Origin: Fratercula arctica
Lineage: Eukaryota; Chordata; Aves; Charadriiformes; Alcidae
DNA length: 64,000 bases
Assembly (NCBI GenBank): GCA_947846985.1
Contig: CANTUZ010000001.1
Coordinates: 38,774,727-38,838,726, forward strand
Direction: 5' to 3'
The notes under the pieces are model-generated. The model saw nothing but the letters and a program-made list of their open reading frames with translations, searched no databases and was not told the origin of the DNA. A program made the position numbers and the translations under genes. This document shows positions 12,979 to 23,712 of this stretch, piece after piece. Numbering within the stretch: the first letter of the stretch is position 1; every line of letters starts with the position of its first letter.

Positions 12979-15799
12979 CCCCAAACCTGAAAAAATATGC
13001 ATTTCTTTCAAGATTTCATCCCAAAATTTCTGATTACCTCAGCTCAGAAATAGTGTGAGTGAAAAAAATGTCATCATATATGCCTTCTTGTATAGTATTA
13101 TTTTTGCAAGTAAGTTGCTCCAAATATGCCTTCATTTTATTTTATAGGACGTAACACGATGCAGTCTTGTGTAAAAGATACTGACTTTTTGTGTCACCTA
13201 AAGAAATTTAAAACTATGATCTCACTTTTCCCTGAGGCATTTTAAAACTTTTTAATAAAAGTGGATTGCAGTTTTTCATTTTGTTATTAAAGCAGCTGTA
13301 GATGAAACATCTAACTTTCTTGTGTTGCCTTTGGGAATTGTGTCTGTAACACATTTCCAAAAGTTGGATTTAACGTATTGAGCTATCTAAATTGTTTTGA
13401 AAATATCACACCAGATACTGTGTGACAAGGAGACAGGAAAAAAACATATATATACATATTTTTCACTGAAAAATACTTTAGTGCCTTGACATTTATTTCT
13501 TCTGTGGGAACAATACTGAACAAATCCTTAGTCGATATTTACTCTGTTCCTCATTATGGAAGTTATTTATGTTTGTGGGTCAATGACTGAATGTCAGTCA
13601 ACTTCACTTGACAGTTCCTTAAATGAAAGTGATGAGGCAAACAAATCATAAACTTTTTAATTAAAAGATAAAACATTAAAATGGAAACATCAAGGGCCTA
13701 AATGTTAGCCCTGAATGTATAAAGCTGTACTGACAATTGTATGAGAGACTCTGACTAAATGTTTCCTTTACAGGTAGCAATAGACTTGATTGTGTATTAG
13801 TTATTTTAAATATTGTAAGACTGATCATGCTCATTTGGGAGATTCTAGGTGAGCTCAGGAGAGGCAGATTGCACCAGATAGTATCTTTGATTTGATTGTT
13901 TTTCATTTGTGTAGAAAGTCCCTTGAAGGGGAGGGACGAGGACAAAATCCTCTGAAAGGAGGGAGAGGATTCCTCACCGTAACGTGAGAAGCAATTGTAC
14001 CTCTTTAAGGGGAAACATTTTTGCAGGCATAAGTAAAAGATGGGAAAAAGTTAGTCACAAGACTGAGTCTGGGAGTCTGCTGGTTATGTAGAGGATAAAC
14101 AATTTCAATAAGTAAGAAAGAGCAGAAAGTCAAGTTTCAGAGATGGCATAAACAGAAGCTTTTTAGGGAACAGGTAGATCTGTGCAGAGCTTGCACCTGC
14201 TCCAGAAGCGCTCTGAGCTGTTTGGAACTCAGCCTGGAAAAGGCAAACCATATTGAAAGTACACAGTGGACATGGCTAAAGCTATATGAACTACTGTTTT
14301 ACCCTATCTTCCCTAAAGTCTTCAAGTTTTCTTTATTTGAAAAATCAAATATCCAACTTCATAATCCAATAAAACTTGACTTCTTGACTTTTAACCCTCT
14401 TGATCTTTACCAAGGAAAATACTACAAGGCAGAACCACCTCAAGTCTTTGCCTGCTTGAGTTTCCTCCAATAGATTCTTTCTTGATGCCTGTGTCTGAGA
14501 CCAGAGCTTGTGACTGGCCAAGATGTCCTCAGTGTCTAATAGTCATTTCTTCCAATTCTTCCACAACTTCTTCTGCAGAGCAGTTTATAGAACTGTTTGG
14601 GGAGAAAAAGTGCCGGTTTAGAGTTTAACTTTTCAGGAAGTATAAACATAGCCTGTTAATGATTGACAACAGCTCTTGGTATTCAACAATATGTGGAGCT
14701 TTGAATCTATGGATATCTAGTAAATCAAACTTAGCTTTTCAGCAGCTTTTCAGACCAGTAGGCTTTAACTAATCAAATTTCTGTACCGAAATAAGAAATC
14801 TATTGCAACAGTAAATGTTGTCATGGTATTTACAGAAAGCACCATATGATAAGACTTTCACTGACAGCTAAAGTCCCAGCAGAATGATTATACATTCATT
14901 TCTTCAGATCATACTTTTTGTTAGCTTAGCAAGCCTACAACACTAACAAAAACATAAGTAAAATCAACTGCATAATACTGAGGTTTGCATTAACTAACAC
15001 AAGCTAACACACAAAAGTGTAATTTTCAGGAGCAACTTAGATGACACTTTAAACATCTGAGGAGTTTATTTCATTATTTTTCCCTACTAAAATTCATATT
15101 TTCTTTCCCAGCTTGCAGTGGGAGAACTTGCAAGGCAAGTAGCCTCATTTTCTCGGTATGTTGTAAGTACTAATATGTCACCATTTTAAATTAATAAAAG
15201 TGATGATTTTTTTTTAACCAAATACCATTTTCTAATAGTTATGAGTTACACAATTGAGTTTCTAATTGCATAACCACAGTCCTGTAAGATATTTCAATAA
15301 AAATTTTTTGGAGTCAGAGTGTCTCAGTTTTCACTGCAAGTCTGATATTCTGTGTGCAAACACTGATGAACCCTGCTGTCCCATGGCCGAGACCCTGTCA
15401 TAGGCCTACTTAGGTTAACCCACACCTACACCTTAGCATTGACTGACACATTCTTTCTCATAACTCATTCATCCACAGTATAAACCCTTAAACTCTTGTT
15501 TTTTGCTGGTAGTTGTAATTGTGGGGAACTTTTTCTGCTGATACACAGGACTTTGTATGTGGTATTATTAGCTTATTGAAATGAAACTGCTGTTGATGTG
15601 GAAAGCTTTGAAAGCTAAGAAATTAAGATGATTTCATTGCCTTGCCAAATATACATATACGCATCCAAAACACTTTCAAATACCACAATAAATGGAGCAA
15701 TAAAGCAAGGCTGGAGAAAATGTTAATCATACTGTGCTTTAATTTGTCTCTTCGTGCTGGCACTGTAACACAAAAGAGTCTTTTTATTTTTGGCTATGC

Positions 15800-15965
15800 T
15801 ACAGGTCTCCTAGACAACTTTGGTCAAGTCAGTTTTCTTCTTTGGCTCCTGTTCCTCCAGCCAATGCAGATAATGATCCTGACCTCCTTTCTAAAATGCT
15901 TTGCGATCCTTGGGTGAAAAGTTCTCCCTAAGAGCTTAGTAGTTTTATTATTATATCCATTATAT
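15800..15965 (+). repeat. ancient MIR/CORE-SINE-like fragment
   Basis: The succession GGTCAAGTCA, a CTCCTG..CCTCC pyrimidine block, GATAATGATCCTGACCTCC, AAAATGCTTTG, GATCC..TGGGTGAAAAG and GAGCTTAGTAGT, then ATTATTAT, follows in order the 3' half and tail of amniote MIR-type (CORE) SINEs. The match is from memory of the family pattern and is clearly eroded. The polar head is not recognisable. Such SINEs were mobilised by L2-type LINEs and are old in birds. Confidence 0.6.
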
Positions 15966-15984
15966 AGTTATGCTATTCAAGGTC

Positions 15985-16600
15985 AATAGACCTATATAGC
16001 TGAGCAAAAATGAGATCATATGACTATCAGTACTAGGTGGTAATTGCACTCAAAAGTACCCAATTGAATGTTTAGTCCAACTGAACCCATATTTAGTATG
16101 GCTTCATATATTGCTGTTGAAAGTTTGATGCACTGAATCTTGAACTTCCTTTGATTATGATTCTACAGTGAGACTTCCTCAAACTTTTTAATTCATTGGC
16201 TGCTGCCCCCAAGGGATTCATATGGATTGGATAAGAAAAGAATGACATCGACAGCGTATAATAAAATTCTATCCAGGATGTCCAATATTTTTATGCCTTC
16301 AACTCTGTTATTGTGTTGGATTCTTTGACTGATTTGTTCCAGAGTTACGGTAAAAAGGGAGGGCAAAAAGGGGCACCATCGCCTTTTGCAGCTAGACAAA
16401 GTAAGGACTTCTGAGCAATATCCATTATTCCTTACTATAGGCTCCAATACAATGTCTTTATATAAAAAAAAGTTTTAGACCATTATGTGAGACTTCCAAA
16501 ACTTTCATCAAATAGCTTCCTTTAAGCCAATCAGATGGTCCTTCAGCATATAATGCTAATAAATAAATATCTCCTCTATTTCTATTTTGCAAAGGTCTGT
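15985..16600 (-). pseudogene. ancient L1-type LINE reverse transcriptase relic
   Basis: Read on the minus strand, pieces of an L1-clade RT appear in the correct order. A degraded motif A region (AEGPSDW at 16527-16547, where L1 has DAEKAFD-type sequence) is followed by a YLMKVLE helix. Next comes a CKRRWCPFLPSLFTVTLEQ block at the place of the RQGCPLSPLLF motif, then IKG-like VEGIKI. Motif C reads ILLYAVDVILFLSNP, with YADD changed to YAVD at 16247-16258. After two frame changes there is WTKHSIGYF at 16053-16079, at the place of the L1 YLGI motif. It does not resemble CR1, whose motif C is FADDTKL. Stops and frameshifts are many, so it is long dead. An L1 or a Tx1-like relative are both possible. 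Confidence 0.68.
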
Positions 16601-16669
16601 GACCAGTTATATGTGCATTTCATCAGCCAATATAATGACACCTTACTGTTATATCATCATTGCTCCTTC

Positions 16670-19600
16670 ACTCTTCCAGATGCTGCCATTGCTCTACTAT
16701 TTCAAATACATACTGCCTTTTGTCTTACTTTAGAAAGTTAATTTATATGATATTGGAGAAGATCCAGGAAAGCTCTTATGTAAAAACTTCAACTTAGGCT
16801 GGCAGCTGTCTAGTGCCAGCTAGATGTCCTGAACTGAGGTTTAAGGACAATGTTCCATCCTTAGGATTCAGTTTCCATTCAGCTGCTCCTGTTCAACTCA
16901 GACATGTGGTTCAGTCAGGACACTGTAGGAAAGAGGCAAGCTAATTAACTAATGTTCTTGGTCTCAGTTCTCAATGCATCTTTTTCACGTCTATATCTAT
17001 AATTTTCCACTACTTTTGAAACATTTACTTTTAAAATATTTCACTTACAAAAAGAACACATTACACTAAGGTCTGCTGTTAAAGCACACTTTTTTTTTTC
17101 TATTTGTTAGACGTGTTTTTTATTATTTTACATTTCCATCTTTTGGACTGTAAGTATGAGATAAAAGTGAGAATCTGTTCAAATATAACAGCAATTAGAA
17201 AGTATGTGAATCAATAATGAACACTGGTATTATACTTTATAACCTGTACAAGAATTGCAAAGGTGCGTTTTGGTCCACTACTGCAGTGCCAGGCTGTCTG
17301 AAAGTTGAAGGTGGTTTACAATGAATAAATATGTTTTACAATGGCTTTTGGATGCTTTATTCAAATGAAAATGAACATGCTTTTCAGTGACTTTAGTGGT
17401 AATAGGTAAGTGCAAAATTAAATGGCTACATAATTGTTGGCCTTGCAAATGAATCACCTTAACAGTCTGTAATACATTCAGTTTATTCTGCTGCTGGGGA
17501 TTAAATAGTGTATTTTAAAGATAAGTGCTTTTTGAGTAAAATAGACTTTGTTCATTTAATATGCATAAAGTCATGGTAGTGCCTGATAGATTAAGAGCCC
17601 AAACCACCAAATCTCACTCAGAAGAGCTGTTCTTAGCTACTCTTTGGATGCAGATAAGCTGCTTGTTTGAACAGGCTGTACCAGAATTAAGGTTTTACAA
17701 AATACTAGGGATAAAACCTCCTATGATTCCATTTTAATGTCTTTATTGTATGTTTCTTTAGTCCCTTTTTTTCCCTTTCAGGTTTGGTTTCCAGGCCACA
17801 TTTCCACCAAGTGAAGGTGAAGAGAATTTTACATTACTATGAAATGTAAACAAAATGCTCCTGATGAATATCCAGGTAACTGTGTTAACTACCAGCTGAT
17901 AATCCACTAGCTAGTACATTGTACATAGATTTACTGCAATAACAAATCACAAAGAGCCTGATACGAAATTACAAAATGTATACTACTTGGAAGAAAAGAT
18001 TTAAAAAAAAAAAAAAAAAAAGTATTTTTTCCAGTTGAAACTGTAGAAATTCAGATTGCTAGGTTAAGGGAAGACACACTTGGCCATTTCTACCCTATGA
18101 ACTGTATTCTTGTGTCTTTAAGTGAAGAATTAGCTCCATGATATTTTAGTATTCTTCAAGAGTATAATTTGTCATTTATTAAACAAATTGTATTTAATTG
18201 TGTACCTTTCTGTTTTAAAGATTTCAGATGCTGGGTTGAACTGTTATATACTTTGATTATGAAAGAAGATTCTTTCATTTTCCTTCATTATCTTTAATTA
18301 CTACTCTTGTATTAGAATCATTCACTTTTCAAAGTCTTGGTCAAGGGTGTAATTACTTGATTTCAATCGACAATATTGCACAGATACTGTGAATTAAATG
18401 CAAGCAGAACTAACAGTATTATCATAAAAGTTGGAGAAAAACATATTACACCTGTTTCTTACCAGTTTAAACAATTTATCCATCTTCTACCCATTAGCAT
18501 TTTTTATTTATATGTCGCTTTGAGAAATAAAAGTGTTTTAAGCTAAACATTTCTCACTCAGTTCTCACTAAGCACTGACTTGTATGTGAAGAATTGCTAA
18601 AGTCTTAAATATCAAGAAACTCACAGGCTGTTTCGCTAGCTATCATCCCTGTGTTCAGCCGTGTTAATTTGTTGGCATAGGTGTTGGAATCACACACACA
18701 CACACAGAAAATTCAGTGCTGGAAGTTCTGCTTTGCAGATTCTCTTTAGGAAGGTCTAATTGTACCCTAAAGAAACTGTCCATGCTACTGAAAAAAACCA
18801 ACAATGGTGCTAGTATGACTGGTGCAGTCACAGCTCTTTTTGTGGCTCCAGGCAGTGCTCACACTGAAAAGGTACTTCCAGTACTCTTTCAATAAATGTG
18901 CTCTGTGATTCCTTCACTTTTGAATTTCACAGATTCATTGGCAGAGAAAGAACTAGGCCAGTGTCATTTCCTCAAAGGCGAATTCATTACCTAGATCTTT
19001 GTTGGCACCAAACTGGAGAATTGCTTCTGAACTCCTTTGCTTGACTGCTATCTGCAGCTTCCTATATGATTTTACTCTCCTCAAGCTACTTGTCCTCTTT
19101 TTTGGTAAACCATACATATGAGGGCCCTCAGGGCGTCACATCAGGAGAAGCAATCAGGGGTTTCCCAAATGATGAGAGGTCTCAAGTATCTTTGGGTATC
19201 CAATACAAGACCTTTTAAAGGGGCCTGATATTCAGAAGAGTTAGGAACATTCTCTTTGAAGACTTACTGCCTCTAAAAAAATTGATTATAAGTATAGATT
19301 CAGAAGCTACATTTCCTAACAAATGAAACACAACTGGTTTCTTTTTTCATCAAACTTTGGAGAAGACCAGTGGAATGCATCATTCCATTCAATCTTCTCA
19401 AAAAGAAGACCGTATGAACTGTATGTAAGCAGAGCTCTTCTTTAATTGTAAGCTCTCCAACCAAGTGGGAAGGATATGAAAGTGAGGAAAAACTGAAAGA
19501 AAATAAAATTGCTCAGGAATATCTACTATAATCTCACACACATTTTTTTTTTTTCAAAGTTTTTCTGTCTTGTATCACTTTCTTTGGCTCCTAGACAAAG

Positions 19601-20192
19601 AAACTTTTATTTAATTAATTTAGTTGTTTACTTTAATTTGTATCTCTTTCACCGTTTTCATTTTAGCTGCCTTTTGAATATTCATTCTGTTATTCCACTT
19701 GAAAAATCAATGACCTCATGGAAAACTCTGATTTACTAAAGGCTCAGCCTGATAGTACTGCATGATAAAAAAACAGATCTTCAGCAAAATTGTAGTTTCA
19801 GTTCTGTGAAATTAGACAGTATAGCTGTTGTGAAAATCACTTTTTGTATGGTATTATAACTTACATCTAGTACTAAGAGGATACAAAACCTCCTTTAATC
19901 ATTTCTTTATCGCACACACAGTTAGGATAACACCTCTGAATGAAACACCCATTAATTTCTAAGAGTGAGACTCACTTCACCAGCATAATGACTGAAAAAT
20001 GCAATGGCAGCCTCTCAAAAACCATTTCCAATGCACTTAGCACTACTATATTTGAGTAACTGCTGCTCTGTTCTTGACCTGTCTTTCAAGTAAGTTAAAT
20101 GATATGCGTTAAACCAGACTGGAGCATCTGTATTAACAGGCCCTCTTTTGTGACACTCAGAAGTGGTGAAGACGTAGATTTGCATGAATACT
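16670..20192. other. AT-rich non-coding DNA
   Basis: No gene recognised. It holds a poly(A) tract near 18001-18021, a short (CA)n near 18692-18706 and one probable ancient repeat fragment at 19185-19250. A good-looking 3' splice site near 17781 has no supporting reading frame. Confidence 0.7.
19185..19250 (+). repeat. ancient amniote interspersed repeat fragment
   Basis: The segment with TTTGGGTATCCAAT, AAAGGGGCCTGAT and TTCAGAAG matches the order of motifs in a very common ancient amniote repeat whose consensus runs GGGTGCCCAA...AAAGGGGCCTGATTTTCAGA. The family name is uncertain and the copy is short. Confidence 0.4.
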
Positions 20193-20654
20193 TGTGATGG
20201 GTTGGCCTTGGCTGACCATCAGGTGCCCACAAAGTTGTGCTCTCACCCTCCCTCGTCATCAAGACATGGGAAGAAAATAACCATGAAAAGCTCGTGGGTC
20301 AATGTAAGGACAGGGAGTTACACTCCCCGGAGATAGCACTGGCAGACAGCACTCACCAGTTACCATCACAGGAAAAACAGAGTCAGGGAAATTTAATTTA
20401 ATTTACTGTCCATTAATAACAGAGTAGGATAATGAGAAATAAAAACAGAACTAAAGACACTTTTCCTCACCCTCCCTTCTTCCTGGCTCAACTTCACTAC
20501 TGATTTCTCTACCTTCTCCCCCTTAGTGGCGCAGGAGGATGGGGAATGGGGATTGCAGTCAGTTCATCACACATTGTCTCTGCTGCTCCTTCCTCTTCAA
20601 ACTCTTTCCCTGCTCCACTGTGCGGTTCCACCCACATGAGATAGTCCTTCACCA

Positions 20655-20736
20655 ACTGCTCCAGCATGGATCCTTCCCACAGGCTGCATTGCCTCAAGAA
20701 GTGCTCCAGTGTGGGTTCTTGCCACGGCATGCAGTC
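20655..20736. repeat. degenerate minisatellite inside the solo LTR (left part)
   Basis: Repeated GCTCCAGCATGGATCCTTCC / GTGCTCCAGTGTGGGTTCTT units with a CCAC(A/G)G(G/C)..GCA spacer. The series resumes right of the CR1 at 21743-21980, which shows that the two flanks were once continuous. Confidence 0.7.
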
Positions 20737-21742
20737 GTAGAATCATAGAATCATAGAATTGTCTAGGTTGGAAGGGGCCTTTAAGATCATTGAGTCCAAC
20801 CGTTAACCTAACGCTGCCAAAACTACCGCTAAACCATGTCTCTAAGCACCACGTCTACCCGTCTTTTAAATACCTCCAGGGATGGCGATTCCACCACTTC
20901 CTTGGGCAGCCTGTTCCAATGTTTCATAACCCTTTCAGTGAAGAAATTTTTCCTCATACCCATCCTAAACCTCCCCTGGTGTGACTTGAGGCCATTTCCT
21001 CTTGTCCTATCACCTGTTACTTGGGAAAAGAGACTGACCCTCACCTTTCTACAACCTCCTTTCAGGTAGTTGTAGAGAGCAATAAGGTCTCCCCTCAGCC
21101 TCCTTTTCTCCAGGCTAAACAACCCCAGTTCCCTCAGCTGCTTCTCATAAGACTTGTTCTCCAGACCCCTCATCAACCTCATTGCCCTTCTCTGGACACA
21201 GTCCACAATCTCAATGTCTTTCTTCTAGTGATGGGCCCAAAACTGAACACAGTACCAAGGTGTGGCCTCACCAGTGCTGAGTACAGTGGGACAATCACTT
21301 CCCTAGTCCTGCTGGCTACACTATTCCTGATACAGGCCAGAATGCTGTTGGCCTTCTTGGCCACCTGGGCACACTGATGGCTCATAGTCAGACAGCTGGT
21401 GACCAATACCCCCGGGTCCTTTTCCACCAGGCTTCTTTCCAGCCACTCTTCCCCAAGCCTGTAGTGCTGCAGGAGGTTGTTGTGACACAAATGCAGGACC
21501 CAGAATTTAGCCTTGTTGAATCTGATACCACTGGCCTCAGTCCATTGATCCAGCCTGTCCAGATCCCTCTGTAGAGCCATCCTAATTTCAAGCAGGTTGA
21601 CACTCCCACCTAATTTGGTGTCGTCTGTGAAGTTACTCAGGGTGCACTTGAAGAATCAAAAACTCTCTCATTTCATGATTGCTATGCCCAAGACAGCTTC
21701 CAACCACCACATCCCCTACAAGTTCTTCTCTGTTTACAAGCG
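20737..21742 (-). mobile_element. CR1 LINE inserted in the LTR, internally deleted
   Basis: On the minus strand the element starts with endonuclease sequence at about 21742. It then jumps to the end of the RT core, continues through the C-terminal region and ends in the CR1 3' UTR, with CTATGATTCTATGATTC at 20737-20755. The flanks carry a likely short target duplication: CAGTC at 20732-20736 and 21744-21748. The LTR is continuous across the insertion once the CR1 is ignored. Confidence 0.93.
20829..21742 (-). pseudogene. CR1 ORF2 remnant: endonuclease tail fused to late RT
   Basis: The minus-strand reading begins NREELVGDVVVGSCLGHSNH, the C-terminal part of the CR1 apurinic-like endonuclease. 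After about ten more residues it switches to [18 protein letters not shown], the RT motif C region with FADD changed to FTDD (near 21615-21655). It then runs on to the standard C-terminal stretches [20 protein letters not shown] and [19 protein letters not shown], to a normal stop at about 20829. The whole RT front half is absent. One frame change separates the motif C segment from the next. Inactive. Confidence 0.9.
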
Positions 21743-23359
21743 ACAGTCCTTCAGAAACAGATTGATACAGTGAGAGTCCCCCATGGGACACTAGTCGTGC
21801 CAGAAATCCTGCTCCAGGATGGGTTCCTCTCCATGGGCCACAGGTCCTGCCAGGAGCTTTGTCCTTCATGGGCCTTTCATGGGCTGCAGGCAGTTATCTG
21901 CTTCACTGTTAACCTCCACGGGCTGCAAGGAAACAGCCTGCCTCACCATGGTCTTCACCATGGACTGCAGGGGAATCTCTGCTCAAACACCTGGAGAACG
22001 TCCTCCCCTTCCTTCTTCACTGACCTTGGTGTCTGCAGAGTTGTTTCTTTCACAAATTCTCACTCCTCTCTCACAGCTGTTATGCTACCTTTTCTTTACT
22101 CTTAAATACTTTTTTATTCTCACAGAAGTGCTACCAATGTCACTGATGGGCTCAGCTTTGGCCAATGGTAGGTCTGTATTGGTGCTAGCTGAAACTGGCT
22201 CTGTCTAACATGGGGACAGCTTCTGGTGTCTTCTCACAGAAGCCACCACTGCAGCCCCCCTGCTATCAAAACCTTACCAGATAAACCAATTACCACACAT
22301 CATGATAAAGCAAAAGATACACTGTGCTTCATTTGTATGTACAACCCTTAGCTTCCCATCACAGATTAGCCTTTTAAAAAGACACACTTCTGCTTTACAT
22401 GCTCATGCTCACAAAAGTGATAACCAATTGAATCTCAAATGCTTTTGTCCAAAACATGCTAGATTTGATGAGTTTTCCTGACTTTAGGGAATAAGTGTCA
22501 TAGTATCTTCTTTGGACTCTGGTTGGGCTGCCTGAACACAGTACTTCTGGCATCTTCATATTAAAATAGATTCATACTACAGATTTTGCCAAGGTTAGCA
22601 TTTAATTTTGCAGGATCCCAGTTTATACACTATCTCAGGGCAGGGAAGAGTCATTTGCTGCAGTTGGAGAGATAACAGCAGTGTCTAGAAGCTTTAGCTC
22701 CTACTGCAGCAGGGGACTGGAATCTTCAGTTGCATAGTGAAAACAGTGCACATCTTAGTGCACATCTCAGAAAATAAATCAATTCAGAAACACCATTTGT
22801 AGAGATTTCTTCCAACTTTCAATGAATTGAAAATGTCCATAAGTTGTTGGGTTTTATTTGATTCAATACCAAACTTTAATTTTCTGTGTATTGGAAACCC
22901 CTTACTTTGGGCAAGTCTACTGAAACTAGCGTTAAAGAAAAGAACATAGTAGTTCTCTTTTTCCCCCTACTCCTTTTATTCTACTGTATTGTGTTTATGC
23001 TCTGATTACTGATGTATAAATGCTCATTATTGCATTTTGTCCTCTGTTTTATAATTTCTAATATAGACAGTTATAGTCTGTTGATACGACTACTATCTGG
23101 GATGTCAGCAAAAGTAAACGGTAGGAAAAAACTAGCACTGAACATAGCACACAATGATTTTAGGTCTAATCAATGCAATGTTGCCAAAATTAGGAACAGA
23201 CTGGCCTTGAGAAAATGATGACTAAATACATTTAGAACCTCATTCTTTAACTTGCAGGTCTCAATGCCTTCCAGAGGGAACATTAGAGTGATTTATAGTA
23301 TGTTTACCTGGCCACTGGGTGTCACTGTTAATTCATTTTTAGCTTGGAACAATACCACT

Positions 23360-23416
23360 TTTGTTTGGGTTTGGTTTTGGGTTTTTTTTGTTTGTTTGTT
23401 TGTTTTGTTTGTTTTA
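23360..23416. repeat. (GTTT)n tract
   Basis: G/T-only stretch ending in five to six GTTT units. This is the reverse-complement style of the (CAAAC)n tracts. Confidence 0.85.
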
Positions 23417-23691
23417 ATATTAATAGAGAGGTGGGTTTTTTTTAAGAAAGCTGTTAAGGCCAAGTGAGTCACCTTAGGAAATCACTAGCTAAAAGAGCTA
23501 CCGAAAATCATCATCAGGATACTTGAACATCATGTCCCCATCATGGTTTACAGTGTAGTCAGCAATGCCATATCACACCAATAAGTTATACATATAGCAT
23601 TTACCCTTTGACACCTAAACTCAGTGCCTCATAAGGTTCAAGAGATGCAGGCAGCACATACTACTATGTTTATTGTAAATTAGTCTTACAA

Positions 23692-23712
23692 GAATTTTTT
23701 TTTTTTTTTTTT
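23692..23712. repeat. poly(T) tract
   Basis: About 20 uninterrupted T. Confidence 0.85.

Larger units (their letters stand above)
11889..15799. other. AT-rich non-coding DNA
   Basis: No gene is seen. The block contains a poly(A)/(CCAAA)n tract at 12054-12093 and a (GT)n-poly(T) tract at 12931-12978. Open frames such as those near 13676-13945 and 14222-14473 have no recognisable motifs and no codon structure worth calling. Confidence 0.7.
20193..22300 (-). mobile_element. ERV solo LTR, interrupted by CR1
   Basis: Two outer segments, 20193-20736 and 21743-22300, join into about 1.1 kb of one LTR. On the minus strand it begins TGTGTGGTAATTGG near 22300 and ends CCAACCCATCACA at 20193, giving TG...CA ends. 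A TATTTAAG promoter-like box lies near 22096-22106 on the minus strand. The interior has degenerate repeats of about 40 bases built on CTCCAGYRTGGGTYC and CCAYGGGCTGCAG units. No primer site or gag/pol flanks it, so it is a solo LTR. I recognise the pattern as a widespread avian LTR of an ERV, but I cannot name the family securely. Confidence 0.82.

Noticed and set aside
20509..20748. Frames in both directions within the LTR (left part)
   Set aside because: They come from the solo LTR and its internal repeats, which are non-coding in ERVs.
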